Positions 1 through 11,602 are shown, counted from the first letter of the stretch. The stretch: DNA of 64,000 nt from Theropithecus gelada (GCF_003255815.1 NC_037680.1:26382304-26446303); one strand, 5' to 3'. The notes: generated from the letters alone by a model not told the origin. Numbers and translations: made by a program.

Positions 1-71
1 AGTAGGTCTCAGCCTTATTTTGCCCAGTCCCTATTCAAGATGACGTTACTCTGGTTCAAATGTCTCCAACA
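1..71 (-). mobile_element. Class I ERV 3' LTR, 5' end only (cut by window start)
   Basis: These bases match the right end of the complete LTR at 3570-4120 with few differences, including the shared stretches agtaggtctcagccttattt and ctattcaagatg. The LTR terminus reads TGTTGGAGAC on the minus strand, and a polypurine tract sits directly outside it. On the minus strand this is therefore the beginning (U3 side) of the 3' LTR, and the rest lies left of the window. The LTR subfamily is not named because I cannot match it to a consensus with certainty. Confidence 0.85.
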
Positions 72-90
72 TATCCCCCCTCCCTTTTAC
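72..90 (-). other. Polypurine tract of the ERV
   Basis: Read on the minus strand this is a run of A and G ending next to the TG that opens the 3' LTR (core AAAAGGGAGGGGGG). That is where retroviruses keep the primer for plus-strand DNA synthesis. It confirms that 1-71 is a 3' LTR and fixes the element's orientation as minus. Confidence 0.75.
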
Positions 91-2787
91 AATAGAACCC
101 TTAATCCTAAGGGTTGCAGAGGGACAAAGATCCATCTTCTGTAACTTCTTCATTCTGAATAGGGGTGATGATATTCCTGCCTAACTATTAGGATCTCTTG
201 TATTTGGCGTAGAGAGGATCTCAGTCAGAAAGAGTCAGTATGCCAAGGGCTATTCATAACACTGAGTTCCAACAAAAGGTGGTATCTGGAAGATTAATAA
301 CTGTTCAGTTTTAGAAAACATATAATAAGCTTATCCTGCATTCGTACACAAAGAGTGCAATAGCAATATATTCCATAACACTAAAGCAAAATAAGCAAAA
401 TTATCCCAAGTATACTAAATTAGAGCGTTTTCCATGAATTGGCAACTGTTGGAACCAAGCTGATATGGGGTTGCTAGTTGATTCCAACGTGTCCAGAATT
501 AGAATATTGACCCAGGTTTTGACATTACTCATCCCTCTTCTTTCTTCTGAACTGTAGTCAGAGATCACTGGTTGCTTCACAGAAATAAGCAGCGTTAGTC
601 TAAATTACAGGAAAAAAACCTGAAAAACCACTGAGACTAGAATAACAAGGGTACCATAGTTCTTAAAACATAATTTTTCTTTTTTTCTCTCTACAGTTTC
701 CCATTTTCACTAAAAACAAATCACGGTAAACTGATTTGCTTTATTATACTTGGCTTATTTGCATAAAGTGTAGCAGGAATAACTTTTCCACGTACGCTCT
801 TATTAAATTGGCTTTGATGGAACTCTGTTCCACAGAGAGAATCTCAGATAAGACTTTTTTAGGGCTGATCCCTGCTATGGGTTTGTGCCCTAAAATTCCT
901 ATGAGTTGGGTAAATGTCTCTCCTCTTAAGGTCCCAGGATAACTTGGGGCTCCTGGGACTGTCACAAAGTGACATTCTTTACTTACCAGAGGTCAGGAAC
1001 TATACACAGGAACTGTGTAGACAAGGTATGAGGCCAGTTTTCCAAGGGGCTTTTATTGGCTCTATAAGTCAAGTTTGATTCCTTAAAGGAAAGCATGCCA
1101 TTCCAGTCAAAGCCTCACTAAAATAACCAGTTTCTCCAATTGTGTTTTGTTGCAAAAGAAAACAGATTCTTATTGCACTTATGCAAATAACTATATTGCA
1201 TGAGTTAAGAATGCTCACAAGTAGTTTCCATATTTTGGAGAAATCAGGTAGAGAGAAACAAATATGCTCCAAATTTTTTTCACAGGAGTATACTTTACTC
1301 AACTGTTAAAAGCTGTAAACAGCTCACAAGAAAAGTTTCCTTGACTCTGAAAAACAAAACAAAGAATCAGAAACATTTTAAGCAAAAACTCAAAAACATT
1401 TTACTTAACAATTATAACTATTAAAAACATACACTAAGTCATATTAGGATTACAGGAGTTTCCCATAATTTTGAAACATATACCAATAACAAATTTATAC
1501 AAACACAGCCCAAAGAAATCCAAACACCATTTCATATTTGACAGTGCTTCCTGAAAGATTTTTATACCAAAGAAGGCAAATTTCACCTTTATATTAGTGT
1601 ACTATTAATGTTAAACCCAATTCTTAATACAACCTTATAGACAAATCTATCTAATTTAATTAGTATGATCATAAGGTAAGATTTTCATACCTTTTATAAC
1701 CCTTTACAATTTTTTGTTTAAGAGCGAATCAGTGCTCTAAGCTCTGTTGTGCTTTTATTCCAATGTTCAGTCTATGGAAAAACTGAATACTCCTTTAACT
1801 TTAGCCAATATGTTCACACACAGAATTTTTTTATATGATTAATTTTTATAGACCTTTCACAAGTTGCTCACACCTTCAGCTTTACCCTATCTGACTTAAA
1901 ACAATCCTTCGACACTTTAGGAAGAAAAATCTATATTCCCATGACTTCTTATAATCTTTTACCAAAAACACATTTCACTTTTCTTATACACCTTGCATGT
2001 AAAACTGTTTTTTATTTCCCAAAGGTTTCTAAAGTAATATAAACTAAGAGGCATTACACTTTTTACTTTTCTGATAAAGTATTTGATTTAGGCTTATTAT
2101 TATTAAACCAATTAATTAAAGTTCTTTCATATATAAGCATCACACACATAATACATATAAATAAATAGACAGAAGATAAACCAGCCAGGAATTGAACTCT
2201 GAACCTAGGCCACGACTGTGACAGCAGAAACCAAGAGAAAGTACTGCAACGTGGTTACAAGGTCAAGCTCCCAAGGACATGAAATGAGATGAGAAGGAAC
2301 TTTATCCAGTTGTTGTTGTTTTTTTTTTTTTTCAGGGGCCTACAGAAAAGTTTGTAACTGACCAGTTTGCTGGGCCATCTTAAACTGCAGGCTGATAGGG
2401 TCCTAGGCCTTCATTCTATCCTGAGGTACCCCTCTTTGTGACAAAGCAATACAGAAGGACACACAAAGCACACTAAATTCACTACAGTTGAACATCAGCC
2501 TCACAAATACTTTTTCCCATTAATCAAAACTTTACACAGGAGATAAACAGTGATTTTTACCATTCATTCAAATGGTTTACACAGACAGAGAGAAATAGAC
2601 CAGTAGTCTGACTGGTAAAAAATTCTTACTCTTTTGCCAGTATGCCAGGATTCTGGGTTCCCTCTCCCTGAGCAGCCCTAGTGACCCAGCTGCCTGCACC
2701 ACAGCCCTGGGACCAAGCCGCAATACAAAGGAAAATTATCTTTTTCTGTTCTGGCCAGAGTAAAATACATGTGACAAAACATAGAGT

Positions 2788-3093
2788 TTAGTCCCTCTGC
2801 TTAGCACCCACCATCAAACTGGCAAGGCTCAAACACACCCCCGATTGGACCCCATCATCATTAACCCAACCTCCCAGCAGGAGTTTCAACATGTGGTCTC
2901 TGGGCACAATGATAGCTCTGAGCAATAGAAAAGATAGGAAAGGGAAAGTAGAAAGAGAAAAGCATTGCCTGCAGCAGGGTGGAGAAGGTGAGCAGCTCAG
3001 GGAAGCCAGAGAAAGATCCACCCATTGCAGTGACACTGAAAAGTCCAGGCGGTCATTTGTCAGTTGCAAAGGGATCTTGTACAGCAGTCCCAT
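2788..3093 (-). pseudogene. Possible gag remnant of the ERV
   Basis: A 101-codon open frame begins Met-Gly about 475 bases inside the 5' LTR on the coding strand. That is where a retroviral gag begins, and Met-Gly is the usual N-myristoylation start. No matrix or capsid motif can be recognised and the frame is far too short for gag. The position is the main argument, and the frame could be accidental. Confidence 0.25.
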
Positions 3094-3431
3094 CAGCTCT
3101 CAGGTTTCCCTCTTTAAGGAGAGAAAAAAGCTCCCCACGTCCCATAATCCCACACATGCCCAATTCTGTCACCCACAGCCGTCAGCAGAGAGTGCAAGGT
3201 AGATTAATCCAAAGAGAATAGCAGTTAACATCCCATAATGTCAAACCCATTCTTAGCTGAGAGGATCTTTACTCAGAAGGGCCGCTAACTCCCTGAATCT
3301 TAGGAAGGACTCTAACCTCTAGTGACTTTAACTACCCTAAGTTGGGTCTCTAACCCAATCTCATCCTTTACCTGGGTATATGCACCCCACTTACCCAAGT
3401 CAGCCAGTTGGTGCATGCAGATGATTTTCCT

Positions 3432-3577
3432 CTGGGTCAGAGGGTCTCTTCAGTATTGTCCCTTCTGTGGTTCACCAGAAAGATGTTATCAGATCCCACT
3501 ACTTGCCCAAAGTTAGCCTTTGGGTCGGGGGTTTCCTCACTATTGTCCTTCCCACGGTTACCAGAAAGATGTTACCA
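3432..3577 (-). repeat. Tandem duplication in the ERV leader
   Basis: Two imperfect copies of about 60 bases, spaced about 88 bases apart (roughly 3432-3491 and 3520-3577), share gggtc, ctattgtcc-like and ccagaaagatgtta blocks. The inner copy runs into the first bases of the 5' LTR. On the minus strand both copies contain TGGT(GA)ACC followed by GAAGG(G)AC, which resembles a primer-binding site. The primer tRNA is not assigned. Confidence 0.6.
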
Positions 3578-4120
3578 GAAAGGGATTCTGATCCAGATCC
3601 CAAGAGGTGTTCTTGGATCTCACGCAAGAAATAATTCAGAGCAAGTTCATAGAGTAAAGTGAAAGCAAGTTTATTGAGAAAGTAAAGGAATAAAAGATCG
3701 GCTGTTCCATAGACACAGAAGCCCTGAGGGCTGCTAGTTGCCAATTTTTATGGTTATTTCTTGAATATATGCTAAAGAAGGGGTGTATTATTCAGGCCAT
3801 TTCTTTTAGAACGCATCTGGTAACTTCCTGATGTTGCCATGGCACTTGTAAACTGTCATGGTGCTGATGGGAGTGTAACGGTGAGGATGACCAGAGGTCA
3901 CTCTTGTTGCCATCTTGGTTTTGGTGGGTTTTGACTGGCTTCTTCAGTGCAAGCTGTTTTATCAGCAAGGTCTTTGTGACCTGTATCTTGTGCCAACCTC
4001 CTATCTCAATCTGTGACTTAGAATGCCTAACAGTCTGGGAATGCAGCCCAGTAGGTCTCAGCCTTATTTTACCCAGTTCCTATTCAAGATGGTGTTACTC
4101 TGGTTTAAATGCCTCTGACA
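3570..4120 (-). mobile_element. Class I ERV 5' LTR, complete
   Basis: The 551-bp unit has canonical ends: minus strand TGTCAGAGGC at the right edge and GGTAACA at the left edge. On the minus strand AATAAA occurs in ctttctcaataaacttgc (about 3670), the position of an R-region polyadenylation signal. A second copy of its first 71 bases opens the window, so this is the 5' LTR of a minus-strand provirus. The family is gammaretrovirus-like ERV1 by length, end sequence and polyA context; the exact subfamily is left open. Confidence 0.85.
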
Positions 4121-4184
4121 AACACATCCCTTTTCCAATGCATTGTCCAAATTTTGTTAATTATCTTTAGTGGAGTCCATACAG

Positions 4185-4830
4185 GCACATTAAAAAGAAA
4201 TTATTTAGGCAGATAGTTAGGGTAAGGATATCCTCAGTAAGGTTTTCCTTTTAATGAAAAACAGCCCCAAAATCATTTCTTTTTAAAGAAAGAGCAGCCT
4301 GTAAAATTGAGCTGCAGACATAGATAAGCAAGCTGGAAGCTTCCACGGGTGAATGCTGGCCACTTTGCCAACAGGAAAAGGCTACCTGGGGGCCAGGAAT
4401 GTTCAACATGGAGGCTTCGTCTTTCCTTTTCTTTGTCAACAACATTTATGGCAAGGAACAGAAAACATGGCCTAGGCCAGGAAGAGACCCCACCTACATA
4501 ATAAAAGATGAGTTTGTGCTGGCAGGCCTCTTTGTGCAATTTGGAAATGGCACAGCTGGTTCAAGCAATCTTTGGGTCCTACGTAAATCAGACACTGCCT
4601 CCTCAAGCCAGTCTATAAAACCCATGCATTCTGCCGCCAGCCAGAAGACCCACTCAGGACACCCTCTCTTCAGGAGAGAGAGCTATTCTCTTTTCTCTTT
4701 CTTTTGTCTATTGAACCTCTGCTCTCAAACTCACTCCTTGTGTATGTCCATATCCTTGATTTTCTTGGTATGCGGCACCAAACCTCAGGTATTAACCCAG
4801 ACAACGATGCCACTTCAGTTCTACACTCTA
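4185..4830 (+). mobile_element. Second ERV LTR, opposite strand, edges approximate
   Basis: This resembles a full class I LTR in sense orientation. It has a U3-like stretch, a TATA box at 4612-4620, then the pyrimidine-rich ctcttttctctttcttttg block and a U5-like end near the acctcaggtattaacccaga motif. It begins within about 65 bases of the end of the minus-strand LTR. I cannot fix the TG and CA termini. A 166-codon frame at 4399-4899 runs through it and is considered non-coding. Confidence 0.6.
4612..4620 (+). promoter_or_regulatory. TATA box of the plus-strand LTR
   Basis: The sequence tctataaaa stands about 120 bases upstream of the Y-rich/polyA region of the LTR, as expected for the U3 promoter. 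Whether it is active cannot be told from sequence. Confidence 0.45.
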
Positions 4831-5691
4831 TTTGGCTTTTATCTCTCTAAGGTCATAAATTGGGCTTGGGAACAAAGTTCTGTCCAAGCTGTGTCTTGAA
4901 CTATTACCTACCAATGTTCCTTCCACCAATGTGGTTGCAAAGTGCTTGCTTCCGGTCTCCTACCTGGGTCAGAAATGGCCTTTGTCTGTGTACAACTGGT
5001 CTGTTGTGTTGTTCTTGTGGTTCCACCACACGCTCTCTTCTTTTGGGAGGGATAGGAATAGGGTTTGGGGAACTCCGCTGTTGGAAAGAGCCTCCTTTGT
5101 AAGGATCTGAACTGAAACAGTTCTCTCACTGCATTGCAGCCAGATCACTTTGCTGTCCCACCATTAAACATTCTCCTGAAAATAATGGTTCAGGGTGTGT
5201 GTTTGTTTAATCACTTGATGCTCACTAGAATGCTACAAATGCTTCACCTCTAATCACAGTTCCTAATAGTGCTCATCATGATTGCACACCGCAATGAAAA
5301 TTGAAGAGTCAGTTCCTCCTTTCTGAAGGTTCAGATACTTAGAATTCTCACATAGAGGCATGGTGTTAAATACTTTGTTTATTCTCACAGTTGTTCCTTC
5401 TCTAACTGTTAGAAAAAGAAGATAGAACAGCAGATGGGCTACTAAACCCATAACAATACTGTTTGAAATTCTTGTTGTTTCTATTTCACACAAATTGGAA
5501 TTTAATGAAAACATTTAAATATAAAATGTGTACAAATAGAAGAACCTTGGGAAAAACTTTTCCATGAGGAAAATGAAAAATACAGTGAAAAGAAAGAGTC
5601 TCAAGACCTTTGGCAGAAACTAAGGGTAGAGACATCTTTAAGTAATTAAGCTATGTGTTAGTTGTGGCTCTCCAATACCAGCAATAGTCTT
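4831..5691. other. No recognised feature
   Basis: About 860 bases downstream of the LTR. The first 300 might be leader sequence of the same ERV, but no primer-binding site or gag frame is visible. The rest is AT-rich with no repeat I recognise. Confidence 0.5.
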
Positions 5692-6093
5692 TGATATGGT
5701 TTGAGTGTTCGTCTCCTATAAAATTTATGTTGAAATTTAGAACCCACTTTGGCAGTATTGAGAGGTAGGGCTTTAAGAGGTGAATTGATTAATCTATTCA
5801 TGAATTAAAGGACTAATGAGTTACTGGATTAATGAGTTACTGTTGAGAGTTGGACTGGTGGCTTCAGAAGTAGTGGGAGGGAAACCTGAGCTAGCACACT
5901 CAGCCCCCTCACCAGGTGATGTCCCATAATGACTCAAGACTTCACAGTAGCCGCCAGCAAGAAGGCTCTTACCAGATGCGGCCCCTTAGCCTAGGATTTC
6001 TCAGCCTTCATAACTGTCAGAAATAAATTTCTTTTCTTTATAAACTACCCAGTTTCAGGTATTGTTATAAGCAACACAAAATAGACTAATATA
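5692..6093 (+). mobile_element. MaLR LTR (MLT1-like)
   Basis: It opens with tgatatggtttgagtg and ends in gactaatata, the hallmark ends of MaLR LTRs. Inside are aataaatttcttttctttat (polyadenylation signal plus T-rich R/U5) and the agcaagaaggctctt block typical of MLT1. It is a solo LTR; no internal MaLR sequence follows. It is old and diverged. Confidence 0.8.
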
Positions 6094-6228
6094 GTCCTAA
6101 TATTTTATTTTATTGGATGAAACTTTTTTCTAGATTGCTGAAATCATGGATTATAGGAAGCTAGGACTTTTAAGATGCCAAACATATATCCAATTACGTA
6201 TTCTTTCCAAATATAAAACTTGGTAAAT

Positions 6229-6296
6229 GAGTGTGTATGTGAGTGTGCTGTATGTGTATATGTGTTGGTGAGTGTGAAGGTATATGTATGTGATGT
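6229..6296. repeat. TG-rich simple repeat
   Basis: An interrupted (TG)n/(TATG)n tract of about 68 bases between two LTRs. The surrounding 6094-6650 otherwise shows nothing recognisable. Confidence 0.7.
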
Positions 6297-6654
6297 TTGC
6301 TGCAAAGCTGCCAACTCTCATTCTTTCAGAATGAGGTGCTTCCATTTATTGTCTCAATTTCAATCTGCCTGGGGCCTAAAATAAAGAGAGTCACAATTGA
6401 TTTCAGTTGGATATTTAGAAACTCATTCAGATTCTTTCTGAGTCAATTAGATGATCAGAAGTTGGCAGCTCAGTAAATTTCCTGCTGGGAACTAGATTGC
6501 AAGGGCGAAAAAAACCACAAAGATATTATGTGCAATTGTTCATCAAGAATCAAGAGTCATGGATGAGACCATAATTGAAACACCTGTTCTTATATTTGCT
6601 GGGGCCCATTTTGAGTACAAAGATGAAGAAAATATATCCATACTATATTGGTGA

Positions 6655-7535
6655 CAGAATAAGAAATATATATTTGGTCTCTGCCCTCATTTCAGACACA
6701 GAGCTTCTAAAATCCTTGAAATTTCCTGACTGATAGTATCTTTTGTTATAATATTTGGTCTTAGTCCTGATTCCTGACACAAGAGCTTCTAAGAACCTTC
6801 AAATCTCTGTAGCGATGTGTCTTTTTGCATGCTAATGAGATGACTGGTGGCTGTATTTCCTAGATACCTTTAGGATGGGGCTAGTCACCAGATAGAGCAA
6901 GGCATGACTAAAGGATTGGAATGTTCAGCCCCACTTCTGACTTCTGGGGAGAGAAGAGCAGCTAGAGATTGACTTAATTATCAATATCCAATGATTTAAT
7001 CAATCATACCTACATAATGAAGTCTCCATGAAAACTCTAAGCAGCAGGGTTTAAAGAGCTCCTGGGTTAGTAAACACGTCTATGTGCCAGGAGGGTGGCA
7101 CACCCTCAGCTCCACAAAGACAGAGCTCTGATGTTAAGGATGTTTTCAGACTTCATCTATGTACTTGTTCACTGTTCACCTGCATCCTTTGTAATTTCCT
7201 TTATAATAAACTAATATACACAAGTAAATGTTTCCCTGAGTTTTGTGAGCTGTTATAGCAAATTACTGAACCCAAGTTGGGAGTTGTGGGAACTCTTAAT
7301 TTGCAGCCAATAAGTCAGAAGTACAGGTGACAACCTGGGACCTGTGATTGGCATCTGAAGTGGGGAGTAGTCTTGTGGCGTTAGGTCCTTTACTAGGAGG
7401 GTCTGCACTAGCTTTGAGTAGTTAGTGACAGAATCAAATTATAAGACATACTGTTGGTGTCCAGAGAGTTAGAGAATTGAATGGTGTGGGGAAAAGACCC
7501 ATATATTTTGTGTCAGAAATATAGGTATAGAAGCA
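6655..7535 (+). mobile_element. Old ERV LTR, edges approximate
   Basis: The stretch has an LTR layout in sense: tgaagtctccatgaaaactct, then cctttataataaactaa (polyadenylation signal near 7205), then ctgagttttgtgagc, gggaactcttaatttgcagcc and gacatctgaagtgggg-like blocks. I know this block order from a primate/mammalian LTR family, probably class I or ERVL, but will not assign the name. Both termini are uncertain by about 50 bases. No internal viral sequence adjoins it. Confidence 0.6.
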
Positions 7536-7655
7536 TAGTTGGTTTGTTTTGTGCTAAATTATCCATAGATTTTTTTTTTTTTTTTTTTTTTATAGTGGGC
7601 ATCAGTGAAAGCAGTGTGTCTATTACAGTAGTCTTTGTTTTTTTCTTTATTTCTT

Positions 7656-7953
7656 CTTTTTTTTTTTTTTTGAGATGGAGTCTCACTGTGTCACCCAGGC
7701 TGCAGTGCAGTGGCACAATCTCAGTTCACTGCAAGCTCCGCCTCTGGGGTTCAAACGATTCTCCTGCCTCAGCCTCCCAAGTAGCTGGGATTACAAGCAC
7801 GTGCCACCACACCCAACTAATTTTTGTATTTTTAGTAGAGATGCGGTTTCACCATGTTGGCCAGGTTGGTCTCAAACTCCTGACCTCAGGTGATCCACTT
7901 GCCTCGGCCTCCCAAAGTGTTAGGATTACAGGTGTGAGCCACCACGCCAGACC
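7656..7953 (-). mobile_element. Alu (AluS-like), antisense
   Basis: Poly(T) on the left is followed by tgagatggagtctcactgtg and a complete dimeric Alu body ending gccagacc. Flanks share cagtagtc (7626 and 7956), a probable target-site duplication that places the insertion in A/T-rich DNA. A 164-codon frame at 7481-7975 is only read-through of the antisense Alu. A separate run of T stands just upstream at about 7569-7592. Confidence 0.95.
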
Positions 7954-8343
7954 TTCAGTAGTCATTATTTTATGAGACACATGGTGAGACTGATTTAATC
8001 TGAAGTCAACAATGATTTGAGCTCCCTTTCTTGCTCTTGCATTATATTGAGAGGGTAAAACGTCCTAAATAAGGTTTTAAAGCTATTCAGAAGCACTGGC
8101 AAATATGAGTTGACACCATATTCCAATATCTGATAATCAACAAGAGATAAATTCTAAACAATTTTAAATAATTCCATTATCTCCCCAGAAATGGCCTTGT
8201 CTGTGGGAATAATACTAGAATGCCTATTATTCTCTTATAAAACTAGTAGTCAATCATTATTGTTTCAGTAGCTACCAAGAAAATTAAGTTTTTCAATTAG
8301 GTTATTATTTTAAGTAAAGAAAAACTCTACCTGATTATTTAAA
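7954..8343. other. No recognised feature
   Basis: AT-rich DNA between the Alu and a hAT fossil. I see no repeat, gene or structured element. Confidence 0.5.
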
Positions 8344-8636
8344 GCTGGGGTCAGCAAACTTTTCTATAAGAGTCAGATATTTTTAGACTTTACAGTATCT
8401 GTGGCAATTACTCAATTTGTCATTGTATTGTAAAAGCACCTATATACATGTAATGGATGAATGTGGTTGTGTTCTAATAAAACCATACCGATGAAGACTA
8501 GCATTTGAATTTTACATAATTTTCACATGTCATAAAGTATTATTTTTATTTTTTTAATGGAAAAATCGTTCTTAGCAATAGGTTATAAAAAAACAGACAG
8601 GATTTGGGCCCATGGACCATAGTTTGCTATCCACTG
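8344..8636. mobile_element. Non-autonomous hAT-type DNA transposon
   Basis: The ends form a terminal inverted repeat: left ctggggtcagcaaact and, inverted, right cagtggatagcaaact. The interior keeps ataagagtcagat, ggcaattactcaa and gtgttctaataaaac, which fit a common mammalian MER element of about 290 bases. No transposase remains. The exact family name is not given. Confidence 0.7.
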
Positions 8637-9130
8637 AACTAAACAATTAACACTGATTTGAAATACATCTCACTAAATATCAATATTCTATTTTGCCTAA
8701 CACTCAGCGCTAAATGTCATAGGGATGAAAGGCCATGGCAGTTAGAAAAAAACAACACTGCTTTGTGTGCCAGAAAGCATTACAATTCCTTTCACTGCAT
8801 TCCTCCAAATCACAGAATTTATTGACTATCCCCTTGTCCATGATTGAAGGATCTAAGGAAGGAAATTAATACCTCAATTATTTGATAGGGCCAAGGAGAG
8901 ATATTTTCTGACTAACAAAATATTTTAATCAACTAAAGGTTATTTGACTTATGCATGAAGTCATTATTTGGGATGCAAAGACATGTAGAAGTCTCCTGAA
9001 CATAAGAAGAACAATTTTATCAGCCACAAATCTTCCATCTAGAAATCTAATTGTGGAACATTCTAGTAACACACACTTTAAAGACTCAATAACTAAAAAG
9101 GCTAAAAAGGCTACATTAAGAACATATTCT
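8637..9130. other. No recognised feature
   Basis: AT-rich, apparently non-repetitive sequence. Short frames here carry no family motif. Confidence 0.5.
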
Positions 9131-9181
9131 ATGTAAATATATAATATAAATATATAAAATATATAAACATAATATAAATAG
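9131..9181. repeat. AT-rich low-complexity tract
   Basis: Repeated TATAAA/TATAATA-like words over about 50 bases, a simple AT microsatellite. Confidence 0.7.
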
Positions 9182-9589
9182 AATCTGTTTCAAATTTCTC
9201 TTCGAACAATAGTTAGCAGAGGTTTCTGATATTCACAGAATGTAAAAGGTGTTTTTATAATTGAATCTGATTTAAAATGCAAAAAACTAAAAGTGACTTA
9301 AAAAACCATGGGACATGTCAGAAGAATTTCAATGTTGTAAAAATTAAAGAGTTTTTGCTAGAATACTTTAATGTGCGAAGTTGTCTCTGCTGTTAACTAA
9401 CAAATCCAAAATGTAACATATTTTTTCTCTTAAATGAGGGGAGATAATATGGAAAAAAAAGAGAGAGAAAGAGAACATTGCTTTTATTACAGTAAGTGAA
9501 CAGGGAGCAGATGTTTAGCACCCATGACACAGTAGGCTTCCCTAGTTGAGATGTTATTTTAACTGTCTGTCCTAGATGTGAGGAAGTTA

Positions 9590-9715
9590 AACAGTTACAT
9601 CTTGGGTATTATATTATATTTCATAACATAAAACATAATACATATTACATACATACATATTAAACATAATATATATTGGTTCTGTTTCTCTGGAGGATTC
9701 TAACTAATATACAGA
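9590..9715. repeat. AT microsatellite with a retroelement-like end
   Basis: The tract of TAT/ACAT words is followed by ttggttctgtttctctggag and taactaatat. This tail is familiar from the end of an old mammalian retroelement next to TA-rich repeats, but I cannot name it. The stretches on either side (9182-9590 and 9716-9984) show nothing else; a short CAC-rich His-type run lies near 9810. Confidence 0.35.
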
Positions 9716-9984
9716 AAATGTTTTGGAGCTTTGTAATGGAAAAGCCATTTTAATCTCAGATTTCAGCAAGGAAAAAATGTTCTGAAGTAAACAATGAAAT
9801 CTTCTTGTCACCACCACCACCATCATTACCATAGTCCATCAAATGCTATTCATGGCAGATTCAGCTGCAAGACCCTAATAGCAATTATAGAGAATTTAAA
9901 ACAAACAAGCAAGGACCAAGCAAAATCTATGTTGTTAGAGAAAAGAGAACCTAAGGAATATCCCCCAAATACTTTGAATAAATT

Positions 9985-10212
9985 TTAGGTGTATTGATTA
10001 AGGCCAGGAAAGGAAAACAAATGGCACACTCAAATGAGACAGTTGAGGAAATTTTAATAAAGGGGCTATTTATTATAACATAGGAAGAGCTTAGAAAAAG
10101 CCAGAAGGGAAGTGAAATGTCTCAGGGTTCACATCCACTATCACAAACTCCAGGCCAGAGGGAGCATGGTAGGAATCAGTCACTAGAACTTGGAGAGAGA
10201 ATTTCAAGGTGT
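9985..10212. repeat. Probable fossil repeat flanking the LTR
   Basis: Words such as gaggaaattttaataaaggg and ctagaacttggagaga belong to an old interspersed repeat family that I cannot name. The LTR at 10213 interrupts it. Low certainty. Confidence 0.3.
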
Positions 10213-10932
10213 TGTAACCACCCAGTGGGTTCACCTTGACCACTGCCTAGACAGAGCCGATCTAGCCAGACAGAGGCAATGCAATGGAGAAACAGTAATT
10301 CATGCAGAGTCGTCTGTGCAGGAGACTGGAGTTTTATTGTTACTCAAATCAGTCTCCCCGAGCATTGAGGAATCAGAATTTTTAAAGATAATTTGGTGGG
10401 CAGGAATTTGGGAAGTGGAGAGTGTTGATTGGTGAAATCATAGCAGGTCGAAGTGAGGTTTTCTTGCTATCTTCTGTTCCTGGGTGGATGGCAGAACTGG
10501 ATAAGCCAGATTACCACTCTGGGTGGCGTCAGCCGATCCATCCAATGGAGGGTCTGCAAAATATCTCAAGCACTGATCTTAGGTTTTAGAATAGTGATGT
10601 TATCCCCAGGAGCAATGTGGGGAGTTTCAGACTCTTGCAGCCAGAGGCTGCATGACTCTTAAACCATATATTTTTAATCTTGGAGCTAATTTGTTAGTCC
10701 TACAAAGACTGACTGGTCCCCAGGCTAGAAGGGTATCTTTTGGGGAAAAGGCTATCATCAATTTTGTTTCAGAGTCAAACCATAAACTGAATTCCTTCTC
10801 AAGGTTAGTTCAGCCTATTCCCAGGAATGAACAAGGGCAGTTTAAAGGTCAGAAGCAAGATGGGGGCCATTAGGTTTGATCTCTTTCACTTTTATAATTT
10901 CCTCAGTTACAATTTTTGCAAAGGCGGTTTCA
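10213..10932 (-). mobile_element. ERV LTR, minus strand (left arm of inverted pair)
   Basis: The 720-bp unit has minus-strand ends TGAAACC at 10932 and GGTTACA at 10213. Its reverse complement aligns along its whole length with 11603-12309. In the first 165 bases identity is about 90% by eye, including shared ttgcaaaaattgtaactgag and gagaaggaattcagtttatg. The antisense polyadenylation signal lies near ttttattgttactc (about 10332). There is no matching 4-6 bp duplication around this copy, and no internal viral sequence next to it. Confidence 0.8.
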
Positions 10933-11602
10933 CTACTTTCACATTTTCTTGATTGTCTACTTTCCTTGCTAAGAGCTTTTCCTATTAATTGTTCTGAGCC
11001 TAAAATTTTCTCTTTGAGATTTCTCTTTGTGGTTTGTCTCTTCTGATTTGCTTCCTTATGTGTCTTTCAGTTTAAGGACATGGAGGGAATACTTATAAAT
11101 ATGCGACCTCTGATATCTTGGAAATAACTTCCTTTTATTCACTTGCATATGTCTCCATTTTCTAAATCTAAGGTCCCTATGACCCTTGTGGTATATCTGT
11201 GCATTTCAAAATATGTGTTTATCAATTTGTATTCAAATACCTCAAATATTTTACATCTCTGTACCATGGAATTTCCAGAGAAATTTTCATTTGGCACTTG
11301 GGAAATCATTCCATTGTACATAGAATAGCTGCTAGTGTCTTTCATTTGCCCCTGTAGATGCACCCTTCCTTCATCCTTCTCTATCCTGTACTTGATCCAG
11401 AGGCTAATCCACATGGACTACAGTAAACAGTTCTCTTGTCTACTAGTTTCTGGTTGGGTTTGTCCAATGGGGAGACCCAGGAGATTGGAGAGGAGGAATG
11501 TGAACTTGGTGTATCTATTCTGCAGCACCCTGTCTGTCCGTGTGCTGTAGGTTGGCCCTATCCCTCTGTCAAAGGCCCCAGCGCCTAGCATGCAGCCCAT
11601 CC
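10933..11602. other. Spacer between head-to-head LTRs
   Basis: 670 bases separate the 5' ends of the two LTRs. The right half (about 11320-11602), with ggttgggtttgtccaatggg and gagattggagaggagg, resembles an old mammalian LINE 3' tail. The left half is AT-rich with no recognised feature. There is no polypurine tract before either LTR, so this is not proviral interior. Confidence 0.5.

Larger units (their letters stand above)
72..3569 (-). mobile_element. Degenerate, shortened ERV internal region
   Basis: The DNA between the two LTRs of the minus-strand provirus is only 3.5 kb, about half the usual class I interior, so large parts of gag-pol-env are missing. No frame is longer than about 100 codons and no reverse transcriptase or integrase motif could be recognised. 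The piece at 1.3-2.2 kb is very AT-rich, and a run of T lies at about 2319-2332. A gag remnant may sit at 2788-3093. Breaks are everywhere and the element cannot encode functional proteins. Some of this interval may be later insertions I cannot delimit. Confidence 0.65.

Noticed and set aside
4399..4899. 166-codon plus-strand frame
   Set aside because: It lies within an ERV LTR, crossing its TATA and polyA region. No domain is seen and LTRs do not normally code.
5799..5845. Repeated actaatgagttac words as a novel tandem array
   Set aside because: Two copies only, inside a MaLR LTR, so a minor slip or family trait.
7481..7975. 164-codon plus-strand frame
   Set aside because: Its second half is a translated antisense Alu, and its middle crosses poly(T) giving Phe runs. 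This is the classic Alu artefact.
9800..9835. His-rich run from CAC codons as a metal-binding protein
   Set aside because: It is a short CAC/CAT microsatellite inside a 64-codon chance frame.
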